NCBI GenBank assembly: GCA_947167215.1
Contig: CAMVHE010000022.1
Location: forward strand, 1 to 40,535
Source of the DNA: an uncultured Clostridia bacterium
GTDB lineage: Bacteria > Bacillota > Clostridia > Christensenellales > Aristaeellaceae
Length of the DNA stretch: 40,535 nucleotides
Direction of reading: 5' to 3'
Shown here: in pieces, positions 1-7,826 of the stretch
Position numbering within the stretch: the first letter of the stretch is position 1
How the letters are laid out: each line of letters opens with the position of its first letter
Made by a program: the position numbers and the translations under genes
The notes under the pieces: generated by a model
Database searches by the model: none
What the model was told of the DNA's origin: nothing
Seen by the model: only the letters and a program-made list of their open reading frames with translations

Positions 1-441
1 AAACCGGTTGGCATGTTCGCGATTCAGTCCGACAATATCCAGCAGTTTGGCAACTCTGTTCTGACGCTCGGCCGCATCATACAGACCGTGTATTTCCATG
101 CCTTCCGCGATGATGGAGCCGACGGTCATTCTCGGATCAAGAGAAGCGTAAGGATCCTGGAAGACAATCTGTGCCTTTTTGGCAAAGGCAAAGCGTTCTT
201 TGCGGTTTGCAAGATTGACGGCTTTTCCATCATAGTAGAGGGTGCCTTTGGTAGGGGGATAAATCCCCATCATTGTCCGTCCCAGGGTGGATTTGCCGCA
301 ACCTGATTCGCCTACCAGACCAAGCGTTTCCCCTTTATGGATTTCCAGCGTAACATCTTCGACCGCATGCAGAATCCGACCGCCGGAGACTTTAAAGTAT
401 TTACTGAGATGTTCAGCACGAACCAGAACCTTTTCTGTCAT
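1..441 (-). CDS. oppF: Oligopeptide/dipeptide ABC transporter ATP-binding protein OppF (partial, C-terminus outside window)
   Basis: This is the second ATPase of an oligopeptide importer, hydrolysing ATP on the cytoplasmic face of the membrane. The first 147 codons are visible and stay open to the left edge. The translation has a Walker A motif GESGCGKS and a Q-loop with [14 protein letters not shown], typical of OppF/DppF. The ABC signature and Walker B lie beyond the window. The start is the ATG at 441, which overlaps the stop of oppD in an ATGA, so the two are probably translationally coupled. It closes an oppA-B-C-D-F gene order. Assignment to this subfamily rests on synteny plus motif; the peptide specificity cannot be read. 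Confidence 0.9.
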   Translation of the reverse strand, partial: MTEKVLVRAEHLSKYFKVSGGRILHAVEDVTLEIHKGETLGLVGESGCGKSTLGRTMMGIYPPTKGTLYYDGKAVNLANRKERFAFAKKAQIVFQDPYASLDPRMTVGSIIAEGMEIHGLYDAAERQNRVAKLLDIVGLNREHANRF

Positions 442-1451
442 GAGCGGTCACCTCTTTCTGCGGCAGAAGGACAATCCGGATGAAGGAGCCAGCAGGAAGC
501 ATAATGTCCTTCTCCGTTCAGAGTAAACTGAGGCGGCTGCTCTTCCTTGCACAGCTGCATGCAATGGCGGCATCTGGCTGAAAATCCGCATCCCTTGGGA
601 GGATCCAGAAGATCCGGAGGAGTGCCGGGAATGCTCATGAGCGGCTCACGCTTGGTGCTGTCTACCTGGGGCAGACTGCGAAGAAGCGCTTCCGTATAGG
701 GATGGCGGTGCTCGTAGAAGATTTCACGAACGGTACCGGATTCCACAATTTTACCGGCATACATGACGGCAACGCGGTCAGCAATACCGGCTACAACGCC
801 AAGGTCGTGGGTAATCAGGATGATTGCCGTGTTCATCTGGTTCTTGCGCTCCACCAGTAGCTGCATGATCTGTGCCTGGATGGTCACGTCAAGGGCGGTG
901 GTAGGTTCATCCGCTATGAGCAGCTTTGGCTTGCAGGAGAGGGCCATGGCGATCATGGCACGCTGACGCATACCGCCGGAATACTCATGAGGATACTGCC
1001 GTGCCCGCTCTCTGGGATTGGGAATGTGCACCTCATTCAGATAATCGACTGCCTGCTGTTTTGCCTCGGTACGGCTGACTTTGGCATGCAGGCGAACAGA
1101 TTCCACGACCTGTTTTCCAACCTGCTTGGTGGGATTCATACAGGTCATGGGATCCTGGAAGATCATGGCAACTTCCTTGCCGCGTATGCTCTGCATCTGC
1201 CGCTCTGAAGCGGAAACAATATCGTGGCCGGCGAGATCGATCTCACCATGGGTGATACGGGCAGGCGGCATGGGATTCAGTTTCATGATGGTCTGCGCAG
1301 TTACGCTTTTTCCGCAGCCGGATTCCCCGACGACGGCAAGCACTTCACCGGCATCTACGTGGAAGGAGACTCCACGGACTGCCTGCACTTCTCCGGCATA
1401 CGTGTCAAAGGAAACGTGCAGGTCATTTACGGTTAAAATTCTTTCGGCCAT
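438..1451 (-). CDS. oppD: Oligopeptide/dipeptide ABC transporter ATP-binding protein OppD
   Basis: First ATPase of the peptide importer, 337 residues. Visible motifs are Walker A GESGCGKS near residue 42, a Q-loop [10 protein letters not shown], the ABC signature YSGGMRQR, Walker [14 protein letters not shown] and an H-loop [14 protein letters not shown]. The C-terminal part has the Cys-bearing oligopeptide-transporter extension ([14 protein letters not shown]), which in OppD/DppD/DppF proteins often carries an iron-sulfur cluster. The start ATG follows a GAGGAGG site, three bases after the stop of oppC. It would work with OppF as a heterodimer on the OppB/OppC channel. Confidence 0.93.
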   Translation of the reverse strand: MAERILTVNDLHVSFDTYAGEVQAVRGVSFHVDAGEVLAVVGESGCGKSVTAQTIMKLNPMPPARITHGEIDLAGHDIVSASERQMQSIRGKEVAMIFQDPMTCMNPTKQVGKQVVESVRLHAKVSRTEAKQQAVDYLNEVHIPNPRERARQYPHEYSGGMRQRAMIAMALSCKPKLLIADEPTTALDVTIQAQIMQLLVERKNQMNTAIILITHDLGVVAGIADRVAVMYAGKIVESGTVREIFYEHRHPYTEALLRSLPQVDSTKREPLMSIPGTPPDLLDPPKGCGFSARCRHCMQLCKEEQPPQFTLNGEGHYASCWLLHPDCPSAAERGDRS

Positions 1452-1454
1452 GGT

Positions 1455-2411
1455 CTACCTCCTCAGTTTGGGATCAAAGGCGTCCCGCAGGCCGTCTCCG
1501 AACATGTTGAATGCCAACATGGTAAGACTGATGCAGATGGCAGGAATAAAGAGCTGTGACGGATACATCCGGAAGTTTTCGATACCTGCCTGTGCAAGGG
1601 AACCCCACGAGCACATGGGTAGCGGAATGCCAAGTCCCAGGTAGCTGAGGTAAGCTTCCGAGAAAATCGCTGCAGGGATAGCCAGTGTCACACGGACAAT
1701 GACGACGGACAGGGTATTCGGAAGCAGATGCCTTGCAATGATGCGGGTGGCACTGGCACCCATCGCTTCTGCTGCAGTAATGTATTCCTGCTGTTTAAGA
1801 GCGACAATCTGACCACGTACCAGCCTGGCCATGGGAATCCAGCCGACAAGGGAATAGGCTACGATAATGGTAAACATTCCGGGGCGCATGATCATCATCA
1901 GAAGTATGACGATAATCAGGTAGGGAATGCCGTTGATGATTTCGAGAATACGCATCATGATGATATCCAGCGTTCCACCGAAATATCCGGAAATGCCGCC
2001 ATAGACGCTGCCAAGGATGAGGTCAACGAACGCGCTGACAAGTGCAATTGTCAGAGAAATACGTCCTCCCATCCATACCCGGGTAAAAATGTCACGTCCC
2101 AGAGTATCCGTGCCGAAGATGTGCTTATGACCGACTCCGGGAGCAGAATCATCATTGCAGACGGTACCCATCGGGGCATTGGTATGGGAATAATGCTGTT
2201 CACGGAAGTCAAAGGGGGAGAAAACAGGGGCAAAGATAGACATGAGAGCCAGGATAAGGATGATGATGAGGCATAAAAGAGCGACGCGGTTCTTGACGAG
2301 ACGGCGAATGGCGTCCTGCCAGAAGGTCAGACTCGGGCGGGTGATAGCCTCACGGTCCTGAGCACTTTCTCCGACCCAGGTGAAGCGAGAAGAATCAATA
2401 TGCTTTTCCAT
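1455..2411 (-). CDS. oppC: Oligopeptide/dipeptide ABC transporter permease OppC
   Basis: Membrane subunit of the peptide importer, 318 residues. It has a cytosolic N-terminal stretch, an N-terminal membrane segment (VALLCLIIILILALMSIFAP) of the OppC_N type, the motif FGTDTLGRDIFTRVWMGGRISL typical of OppC/DppC, and the EAA loop AAEAMGASATRIIARHLLPN that docks the ATPase. About six membrane segments are visible, the usual number for the family. The ATG at 2411 has a GGAGGG site and lies one base after the oppB stop, so it is part of the same transcript. Confidence 0.93.
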   Translation of the reverse strand: MEKHIDSSRFTWVGESAQDREAITRPSLTFWQDAIRRLVKNRVALLCLIIILILALMSIFAPVFSPFDFREQHYSHTNAPMGTVCNDDSAPGVGHKHIFGTDTLGRDIFTRVWMGGRISLTIALVSAFVDLILGSVYGGISGYFGGTLDIIMMRILEIINGIPYLIIVILLMMIMRPGMFTIIVAYSLVGWIPMARLVRGQIVALKQQEYITAAEAMGASATRIIARHLLPNTLSVVIVRVTLAIPAAIFSEAYLSYLGLGIPLPMCSWGSLAQAGIENFRMYPSQLFIPAICISLTMLAFNMFGDGLRDAFDPKLRR

Positions 2412-2412
2412 G

Positions 2413-3348
2413 TTATCCCTCCAACTTTACGCGCGGGTCGATGAATCCATACAGCAGGTCGACGACGAGGGTGCAGAGAATAAGCAGGCCGCCATAGAAG
2501 ACTACGGTACCGGAAATCATGGTGTAATCGAGGTCTTTAATGCTGATGACGAAATATTTGCCAAGACCAGGAATGTTGAATATGCTCTCGATAACAAAGG
2601 TACCCGTAAGAACAGATGCAACTGTGGGGCCCATGATGGTGACCACCGGCATGATGGCATTGCGCAGTGCATGACGGAAGATGATCTGACGTTGGGATAA
2701 ACCTTTGGATTTTGCAGTTTTAATGTAATCAGAACTCAGTACATCCAGCATGCTGGTACGCATAAGCCGGGAAACCGTTGCCAGTGAACCGAGTCCCAGT
2801 GCAAAGGCAGGAAGCAGGGTATGCTGGAGAGTGCCCCATCCCTGGATGGGGAACAGTGTAATACGGAAGGCCTTGCGTAACTGCAGACCAAGGGAGTACT
2901 GAAGAAGTGCACCCAGGATAAAGCTGGGGACAGAGACGCCGATCATGGCGATAAACATGGAAAAGCTGTCCATAAATCCGCCGCGCTTGACGGCAGCTAC
3001 CGCGCCTAACAGAATACCGATGATGACAGCGAAGATGAGTGCGCGGATACCCAGATCAGCGGAAACCAGGAAAGATTCAGAAATGATTCCTGTGACATCG
3101 CGGTTGTAGACGATGGACATTCCCAGGTCGCCGCGAATGCAGTTTCCGATATAGGTGATATACTGAATAAACACAGGCTTATCAAGGCCGTATTTGGCGT
3201 TCATGTTGGCAAGTGTGGTGGCTGATACCGTCTTGTCTCCCAGGAACGGATCACCCGGCAGCATGCGCATCATAAAAAACGTCAGCGAAATAAGAACGAA
3301 AAGAGTGAGTACCGCATACGCAAGACGTTTCACAATGTAACGTAGCAA
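2413..3348 (-). CDS. oppB: Oligopeptide/dipeptide ABC transporter permease OppB (TTG start)
   Basis: Membrane subunit of the peptide importer, 311 residues. The N-terminus MLRYIVKRL followed by a membrane helix, the MRMLPGDPF motif and the EAA loop KTAKSKGLSQRQIIFRHALRN are hallmarks of OppB/DppB. I place the start at a TTG at 3348 because a perfect AAGGAGG site sits seven bases upstream and no in-frame ATG has comparable support; the frame begins directly with the family N-terminus. It pairs with OppC to form the channel. A strong hairpin lies between oppA and this gene, which may set the high SBP to permease ratio common in these operons. Confidence 0.92.
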   Translation of the reverse strand: MLRYIVKRLAYAVLTLFVLISLTFFMMRMLPGDPFLGDKTVSATTLANMNAKYGLDKPVFIQYITYIGNCIRGDLGMSIVYNRDVTGIISESFLVSADLGIRALIFAVIIGILLGAVAAVKRGGFMDSFSMFIAMIGVSVPSFILGALLQYSLGLQLRKAFRITLFPIQGWGTLQHTLLPAFALGLGSLATVSRLMRTSMLDVLSSDYIKTAKSKGLSQRQIIFRHALRNAIMPVVTIMGPTVASVLTGTFVIESIFNIPGLGKYFVISIKDLDYTMISGTVVFYGGLLILCTLVVDLLYGFIDPRVKLEG

Positions 3349-3372
3349 TGCTATTCCTCCTTGTCATAAAGG

Positions 3373-3405
3373 AAGAAGAGCGGCAAAACAATTGCCGCTC
3401 TTCTT
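3373..3405 (-). terminator. Intra-operon hairpin between oppA and oppB
   Basis: A perfect 14-bp inverted repeat (arms 3373-3386 and 3392-3405, five-base loop) lies just after the oppA stop on the minus strand. Only a short, interrupted T-run follows, so it may act as a partial terminator or as a 3' mRNA stabiliser. Such hairpins after a binding-protein gene commonly make the binding protein more abundant than the membrane parts. The repeat is seen directly; the role is inferred. Confidence 0.75.
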
Positions 3406-3427
3406 AACATGGTATTAGTTGAAAAGA

Positions 3428-5137
3428 TCAGTCGGCGAGCTTGGTATAGATCATGTTGAGTGCCTGGAACGGTTTACGGGCAAAGCCTTCCACCAGTTTC
3501 TCGGAAGCAACATAATCTTCATAGCGCCAGTATACCGGGATGATCGGCAGATCACGCTGCAGAATGAACTCGGCCTGAACGAACATCTGCTCACGCTTTA
3601 CAGCGTCAAGTTCGGTCTTCGTGGCTTCAATAAGTGCATCATACTCGGGATTGGAATAACCGGTGTGGTTGTTTCCGTTCGTGGTGGTGAAGAGCTCAAG
3701 ATCGGTCATCGGATCGTTGTAGTCCGGACCCCAGCCGCCCATGAACATATCGAACTCAAGAGCGTTGCGACGTGCACGGGATTCGGTGATGGTCAAAACT
3801 TCAATGCCGAGTTCAATGCCAAGAGCCTTGCGGACCTGTTCCTGAACAACCTGGGACAGGAGCTCGTTCTGAGTTCCTTCGGAAGTCATGAGAACAACCT
3901 TGATCTGAGAAGCATCGGTGTAGCCCAGCTCCTCGAGAGCAGCAGGCAGATAGCTCTTTGCGGTTTCAGGATCTGCATGAGGTGCATAGAGGCCTTCGCC
4001 ATTGTTTGCAGCAACAACTGCTTCGCCGAAGGTTTCGGTGTTTACGCCGCTGATGCCATAGGTGACGGCAGGAGAGACGATATTGTCGTTCTTATGAACG
4101 GTATCAATGATCTGCTGACGGTCAATCGCGGCAGAGATGGCCTTGCGGAGGCTGGGACTGCGCATATCGGAGGTCTCCGTGGTGTTTACCCAGAAGAAGT
4201 AGGAATAGCCGCCCGGATAATTGATGGTCTCATAGCCTTCTGCCTTGAAAGCAGCGCGCTGGTCGCCGGTGATGTCGAACACGTCGAGCTCGCCGCCCTG
4301 GAAGGCGTTCATCTGAGCGTTGCTGTCGGTGTACTTCTGGAAGATGATCTTCTGAAGTTCTACATTCTCAGCATCCCACCAGGCATTGTTCTTTACGACG
4401 GTAACAGAGTTCTCAAGAACCCAGTCAGTCATGTAGAAAGCACCATTGTAGAGGAGTTTGTCGGGAGCGGTACCGAAGGCATCAGCGCCGACTTCCTCAT
4501 AGAAGGGCTGGTATACAGGAGCCATGACCTCGAACTTCACATACTGGAGGAAGTAAGGCAGGTAGTTCTCCAGTTCGCAGACCAAAGTCAGGTCATCAAC
4601 GGCGTGGAAGCCAACCTGGTCCAGGGTAACTTCAGGAGCGCCCTCGACACCGGATGCATAGTCATAATAGGCCTGTGCATTCTTGAAGACGGTCGCAAAT
4701 GCATAATACTCTGCAGCATTGGCAGGATTGAGCAGTTCGCTCCAGCCAAATACGAAGTCTTTGGCAGTAACGTCAGCAACTACTTCGCCCTTGCTGTTGA
4801 CCCACTTCATGCCAGGACGCAGATGGAAGGTCCAGGTAAGGCCGTCTTCAGAAGATTCCCAGCTTTCAGCAGCACCAGGAACGATGCTGTTGTCTTCAGG
4901 ACTCAGTTTGACAAGGTTGTCAAAGATGTGACGGTCGATGGAAAACTCGTTGCTGTAAGTCTGAAGGATAGGATTCATCTTGCTCATTGTGGTGATCTGA
5001 ACGGTGATGGCACCTTTTTCAGATGTACCAGGATAAAATCCCATGCCAGCGTTTGGGTTGACATCAGCTACTGCGCTCATCGCAAGCATGAGCAGCATTA
5101 CAAGGCTGACCAGCAGGGCAAACAGTCGTTTCTTCAT
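3428..5137 (-). CDS. oppA: Oligopeptide-binding protein OppA (ABC solute-binding protein family 5)
   Basis: Extracellular receptor of the peptide importer, 569 residues. It starts with a signal peptide (MKKRLFALLV..., cleavage probably after AVA near residue 24). The body shows SBP_bac_5 hallmarks: a PATWESSEDGLTWTF-like stretch (here AESWESSEDGLTWTFHLRPG), KDFVFGWSELLNPANAAEY, LRKAISAAIDRQQII and MFMGGWGPDYNDPMT. It opens the opp operon, preceded by AAGGAGG and a minus-strand promoter at 5215-5243. There is no lipobox cysteine, which is odd for a monoderm binding protein. The ligand class (peptide) is inferred from family and operon; nickel or other ligands are possible in this family. Confidence 0.92.
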   Translation of the reverse strand: MKKRLFALLVSLVMLLMLAMSAVADVNPNAGMGFYPGTSEKGAITVQITTMSKMNPILQTYSNEFSIDRHIFDNLVKLSPEDNSIVPGAAESWESSEDGLTWTFHLRPGMKWVNSKGEVVADVTAKDFVFGWSELLNPANAAEYYAFATVFKNAQAYYDYASGVEGAPEVTLDQVGFHAVDDLTLVCELENYLPYFLQYVKFEVMAPVYQPFYEEVGADAFGTAPDKLLYNGAFYMTDWVLENSVTVVKNNAWWDAENVELQKIIFQKYTDSNAQMNAFQGGELDVFDITGDQRAAFKAEGYETINYPGGYSYFFWVNTTETSDMRSPSLRKAISAAIDRQQIIDTVHKNDNIVSPAVTYGISGVNTETFGEAVVAANNGEGLYAPHADPETAKSYLPAALEELGYTDASQIKVVLMTSEGTQNELLSQVVQEQVRKALGIELGIEVLTITESRARRNALEFDMFMGGWGPDYNDPMTDLELFTTTNGNNHTGYSNPEYDALIEATKTELDAVKREQMFVQAEFILQRDLPIIPVYWRYEDYVASEKLVEGFARKPFQALNMIYTKLAD

Positions 5138-5181
5138 GGTGTATCCTCCTTAAATCTATTGTAGTCACAGCCTTCATTTTC

Positions 5182-5210
5182 TTGTCAGTGCTTCGTGGCT
5201 ATGCTATAAT
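5182..5210 (+). promoter_or_regulatory. Sigma-A-type promoter for the sigma-like gene
   Basis: TTGTCA at 5182-5187 and TATAAT at 5205-5210 are separated by 17 bases, facing right toward the gene at 5321. It sits back to back with the oppA promoter on the other strand. The leader to the start codon is about 100 bases and AT-rich. Confidence 0.7.
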
Positions 5211-5214
5211 CAGT

Positions 5215-5243
5215 AATATAACATACTTTGAAATAAAATGCAA
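5215..5243 (-). promoter_or_regulatory. Sigma-A-type promoter of the opp operon
   Basis: On the minus strand TTGCAT (5238-5243) and TATATT (5215-5220) are separated by 17 bases, giving a start near 5208 and a leader of about 70 bases before oppA. The -10 boxes of the two divergent promoters are only four bases apart, so their polymerase footprints must overlap. Confidence 0.65.
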
Positions 5244-5320
5244 GAGAAAATCTTTAAAAATTCATTTTTAAAGTTAGAGAGTCTGTTTTGGAGCATATTA
5301 TTGCACTTTAAGGAGGAACA

Positions 5321-5965
5321 ATGCCCGATAATTCTATTTATAGAGGCTTCGATTCCGTATATGCTGCGGAAAGTGCTTCTGTTTACCGCCTCTGTTTTCT
5401 TATTGCGCGAGATCCGGATGAAGCCCACAAACTGACTTTTGATTCCTTCCTCCGTCTTGGAGGCATGAAGGAGGATGACCTTCGGGATCCCCGGATGGTC
5501 TTATATCGCAATGCGGTAATTCTGTGCGAGGATTGGATGGCCAGGAAAATCCGGAAAAAACCGTACATTTCCGAGAACGGGAAAAAGCCTTTTCCGTTTC
5601 CTTATGAGGATAACATGAAACCCTTCCTCCTCTCTTCCTACGCCAGGCGCATGGCGCTGGGATTATGCTGTGCCGGTATGTCGCCGGAAGAGGGAAGAAA
5701 GCTTGCAGGCTACATGGTTTCCCGCAAAATGCGGAAGTTGAAGGATGAGGAGATGCAACTTGCAAAAAAGATGATCCCTCCCGAAGATGAAATATCGCTG
5801 CTGACAGATCAGATTTATGAACGCTTTGCCCAAAGAAATGTGAGGGTGGAAAATGCCATCCACGGCGTAAAATCCGCTTTTGACCGTGTTGCTCCCTATC
5901 TGGCATTTCTGGTGCTTCTGTTTTTCGCCTTCTGTTTCTGGTTCGTCCGCACGAAGATGTCCTGA
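5321..5965 (+). CDS. Degenerate ECF-sigma-like protein with a C-terminal membrane anchor
   Basis: The 214-residue product is not a family I can name with certainty. Residues 19-48 resemble sigma-70 region 2 of ECF factors (a tyrosine-rich helix, then DPDEAHKLTFDSFLRLGG where ECF factors have an acidic 'AEDLTQETFLR' motif). Residues 105-150 could be a worn region 4-like helical part. Residues 190-209 (VAPYLAFLVLLFFAFCFWFV) form a clear membrane helix ending two basic residues before the C-terminus, so the bulk would be cytosolic and tail-anchored. The start ATG has a perfect AAGGAGG site. The next gene is 33 bases downstream in the same direction. It could instead be an anti-sigma-type or unrelated regulator; key DNA-contacting residues are not evident. 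Confidence 0.5.
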   Translation: MPDNSIYRGFDSVYAAESASVYRLCFLIARDPDEAHKLTFDSFLRLGGMKEDDLRDPRMVLYRNAVILCEDWMARKIRKKPYISENGKKPFPFPYEDNMKPFLLSSYARRMALGLCCAGMSPEEGRKLAGYMVSRKMRKLKDEEMQLAKKMIPPEDEISLLTDQIYERFAQRNVRVENAIHGVKSAFDRVAPYLAFLVLLFFAFCFWFVRTKMS

Positions 5966-5998
5966 AACTGGAATATACTGGAATGGAGGAATTTTTCC

Positions 5999-6610
5999 GT
6001 GGCAGGTTATCAGATAAAAATCATGCTGCATGGAACAAAGCCGCCGGTATGGCGCCGGGTCATTATTCCGGCGGGTATTACCTTTTCCCAGATGCACAGA
6101 GTGATTCTTGCCGCCATGGGACCCTTGGGAAATCCTCCTTATTTCAGTATATTCGGGGGAGGCAGGGACATGATGTCACGGCAGGAAATTGTTTTTGCAG
6201 ATGTTTCTGAAAAGAATGGAGGGCGTCTTCTTTCGGAATTTCCCGGAAACATGCTGAATGCAGAAGACTATCGGATTGACGATTACCTGGAGCTATACGG
6301 AAAATTCCGTTTTACTTGCGGGGACGGAGATGACTGGCTGCAGGATATAATGATGGAAAAGAAACTGGAGGACTGGAAAAAGAATTCACCGGTTCTGATG
6401 AAGCTGAAGGGGCGCAGCCCGTCAGGAAAAGGGGAGGGCGATTCCGCTCTCATGGATAAACCTGAAACGCCGTTTCGACAGGAGAAGGCAGAGATCGCCG
6501 GGAAGGACGATAATATAACTATTTCCGCCTCCTGTGATGAAAACCGAGTATATGAACAGAAAATCCGGAAAGCTGTTTCGGAGCTGCATTTTAGAAAAAG
6601 ACACAAATAA
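5999..6610 (+). CDS. pRiA4b ORF-3-family-like protein (GTG start)
   Basis: The 203-residue product begins with YQIKIMLHGTKPPVWRRVII, followed by a His-containing segment and a 'FRFTCGDGDDWLQDIMMEK' block. This matches the plasmid pRiA4b ORF-3 domain pattern (lkItL, PPiWRR, then YdfGDdW-h-i-lek). No biochemical role is established for the family. The C-terminal ~80 residues are polar, Lys/Glu-rich and probably disordered. GTG at 5999 is chosen because GGAGGA lies nine bases upstream and the domain begins immediately. It is very likely co-transcribed with the sigma-like gene before it. Confidence 0.65.
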   Translation: MAGYQIKIMLHGTKPPVWRRVIIPAGITFSQMHRVILAAMGPLGNPPYFSIFGGGRDMMSRQEIVFADVSEKNGGRLLSEFPGNMLNAEDYRIDDYLELYGKFRFTCGDGDDWLQDIMMEKKLEDWKKNSPVLMKLKGRSPSGKGEGDSALMDKPETPFRQEKAEIAGKDDNITISASCDENRVYEQKIRKAVSELHFRKRHK

Positions 6611-6898
6611 AGAGGGAAAAGCTGTCAACGGAAATGGCATTCCTGAATCCGGCGACGCAAGGAATCTGTTTTTCCCATTGCGTTGCACGAAAATGCCTCT
6701 GCATTCCCCTGAACTGACTCGGGCACGCAACCGGCGGGGGTTCGGAGTATTCCAATTGTTACCTTATGAGCTTGGACCGTTTCAAAAATGTTAAATCCAT
6801 GTGAACATATTCAGAAAACATTGACGCTTTTTTCATAAAATGGTAGGATAATTCATTGTGAAGAAGATCTCTCTTGCACAGAAAGGGTGAGTATCCTG
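6611..6898. other. Intergenic stretch with a promoter, no gene seen
   Basis: No coding frame with a ribosome site is visible. A weak hairpin (arms ATTCC/GGAAT near 6640-6665) followed by a T-run may terminate the upstream pair. A promoter for the following gene lies at 6821-6849. Confidence 0.4.
6821..6849 (+). promoter_or_regulatory. Promoter of the secreted Cys-repeat protein gene
   Basis: TTGACG at 6821-6826 and TAGGAT at 6844-6849 are separated by 17 bases. The leader to the ATG at 6899 is about 43 bases. Confidence 0.6.
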
Positions 6899-7696
6899 AT
6901 GAGAAAAACTGTCTTTTGCTTTGTTTTGATGATGATATGTACTTTGACTTGCCTTCCCTCACCGGCAGAGGATGAACATATTTACGGTGCCTGGGTAACC
7001 CTCCGGTCTCCTACCTGTACGCTCGAAGGACATCAGAAACGCTACTGCAGACATTGCGATCACTGGGAGCAGCGTTATACAAAAAAGCTTCCGCATACAG
7101 TGGAAGAACACTACATTGTGAAAGAACCCACCTGTACGGAGGAAGGGGTCCAGGGTGCATATTGTACGGTCTGTGGCAGCTATCTCCGGACCAAAATCGA
7201 TAAACTCGGGCATGACTGGGTTACCGTCAGTTCGACGATTCCTGCAACCTGCAACAGCAAAGGCAAAGGAACCCAGGAATGCTCCCGCTGTGGAAAGACC
7301 AGAACGGGAGAACTTCCAAAGCTGACCCATGAATGGACAGAATGGAATGTGACCTCTGAACCTTCAGGAAAGAAGAAAGGCACGCGGGAAAGAAGCTGTA
7401 CGCTTTGCGGCAAAACGGAAAAGGAAACCTTCTATGAGGAAGGAACGCTTTATGAAGGAATGCCTGCAAATGAAGAAGTTATCAAGCTGCAGACCATGCT
7501 GAAGGACCTTGGCTTCTATACAGGCAAGATTAACAGCGGAACCTTTGGAGGCCTTACCGGTAAAGCTGTAGCAGCTTTCCAGAAGCGCAACGGACTGAAG
7601 AGCACGGAAGTTGCTGATCCTGAAACTTATTCCCTTATAACAATGGCATGGGAGTATAAAACGGGACGAAGTGCAGATTCCATTATTCAGAAGTAA
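6899..7696 (+). CDS. Secreted protein with CxxC ribbon-like repeats and a peptidoglycan-binding domain
   Basis: The 265-residue product has a signal peptide (residues 1-23, ending SPAED). Four imperfect repeats of roughly 35-45 residues follow to about residue 180, each built on 'C-x3-G-x5-C-x2-C' (CTLEGHQKRYCRHC, CTEEGVQGAYCTVC, CNSKGKGTQECSRC, and a last unit that has lost its first Cys). Conserved 'GH/TH-x-W' spacers link them. Residues ~190-250 (VIKLQTMLKDLGFYTGKINSGTFGGLTGKAVAAFQKRNGL) are a PG_binding_1 domain. It is probably cell-wall bound; whether the Cys pairs bind zinc is unknown. ATG 6899 is preferred over the in-frame GTG 6887 because AAAGGGTGAG overlaps the latter. It has its own promoter and terminator, so it is monocistronic. 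Confidence 0.75.
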   Translation: MRKTVFCFVLMMICTLTCLPSPAEDEHIYGAWVTLRSPTCTLEGHQKRYCRHCDHWEQRYTKKLPHTVEEHYIVKEPTCTEEGVQGAYCTVCGSYLRTKIDKLGHDWVTVSSTIPATCNSKGKGTQECSRCGKTRTGELPKLTHEWTEWNVTSEPSGKKKGTRERSCTLCGKTEKETFYEEGTLYEGMPANEEVIKLQTMLKDLGFYTGKINSGTFGGLTGKAVAAFQKRNGLKSTEVADPETYSLITMAWEYKTGRSADSIIQK

Positions 7697-7702
7697 GAGT
7701 AG

Positions 7703-7727
7703 GATGCATGGCAACATGCATCTTTTT
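7703..7727 (+). terminator. Rho-independent terminator after the Cys-repeat gene
   Basis: Arms GATGCATG (7703-7710) and CATGCATC (7715-7722) with a GCAA loop are followed by TTTTT. It lies a few bases past the stop codon at 7696. Confidence 0.85.
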
Positions 7728-7762
7728 CTTGCTGTCGGCAGCAAAAGATGAGCAAAACTGCG

Positions 7763-7791
7763 TTGACAAATGCATTCTCTATTTTTATAAT
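7763..7791 (+). promoter_or_regulatory. Consensus sigma-A promoter of the BTAD regulator
   Basis: A perfect TTGACA (7763-7768) and perfect TATAAT (7786-7791) are separated by exactly 17 bases. The start of transcription would be near 7798, giving a ~29-base leader with a GGGGGTGAG ribosome site. This is the strongest promoter in the window by eye, unexpected for a regulator gene. Confidence 0.85.
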
Positions 7792-7826
7792 GTGAAAGTA
7801 ATAACAATGCGGACGGGGGTGAGACT

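Noticed and set aside
3419-5164. 581-codon open frame on the plus strand opposite oppA
   Set aside because: It mirrors oppA almost exactly, has no ribosome site or family motif, and arises from oppA codon usage.
6683-6765. tRNA-like stretch with GTTGC/GCAAC arms and GGGGGTTCGG
   Set aside because: It does not fold into a cloverleaf with proper acceptor, D and anticodon arms.
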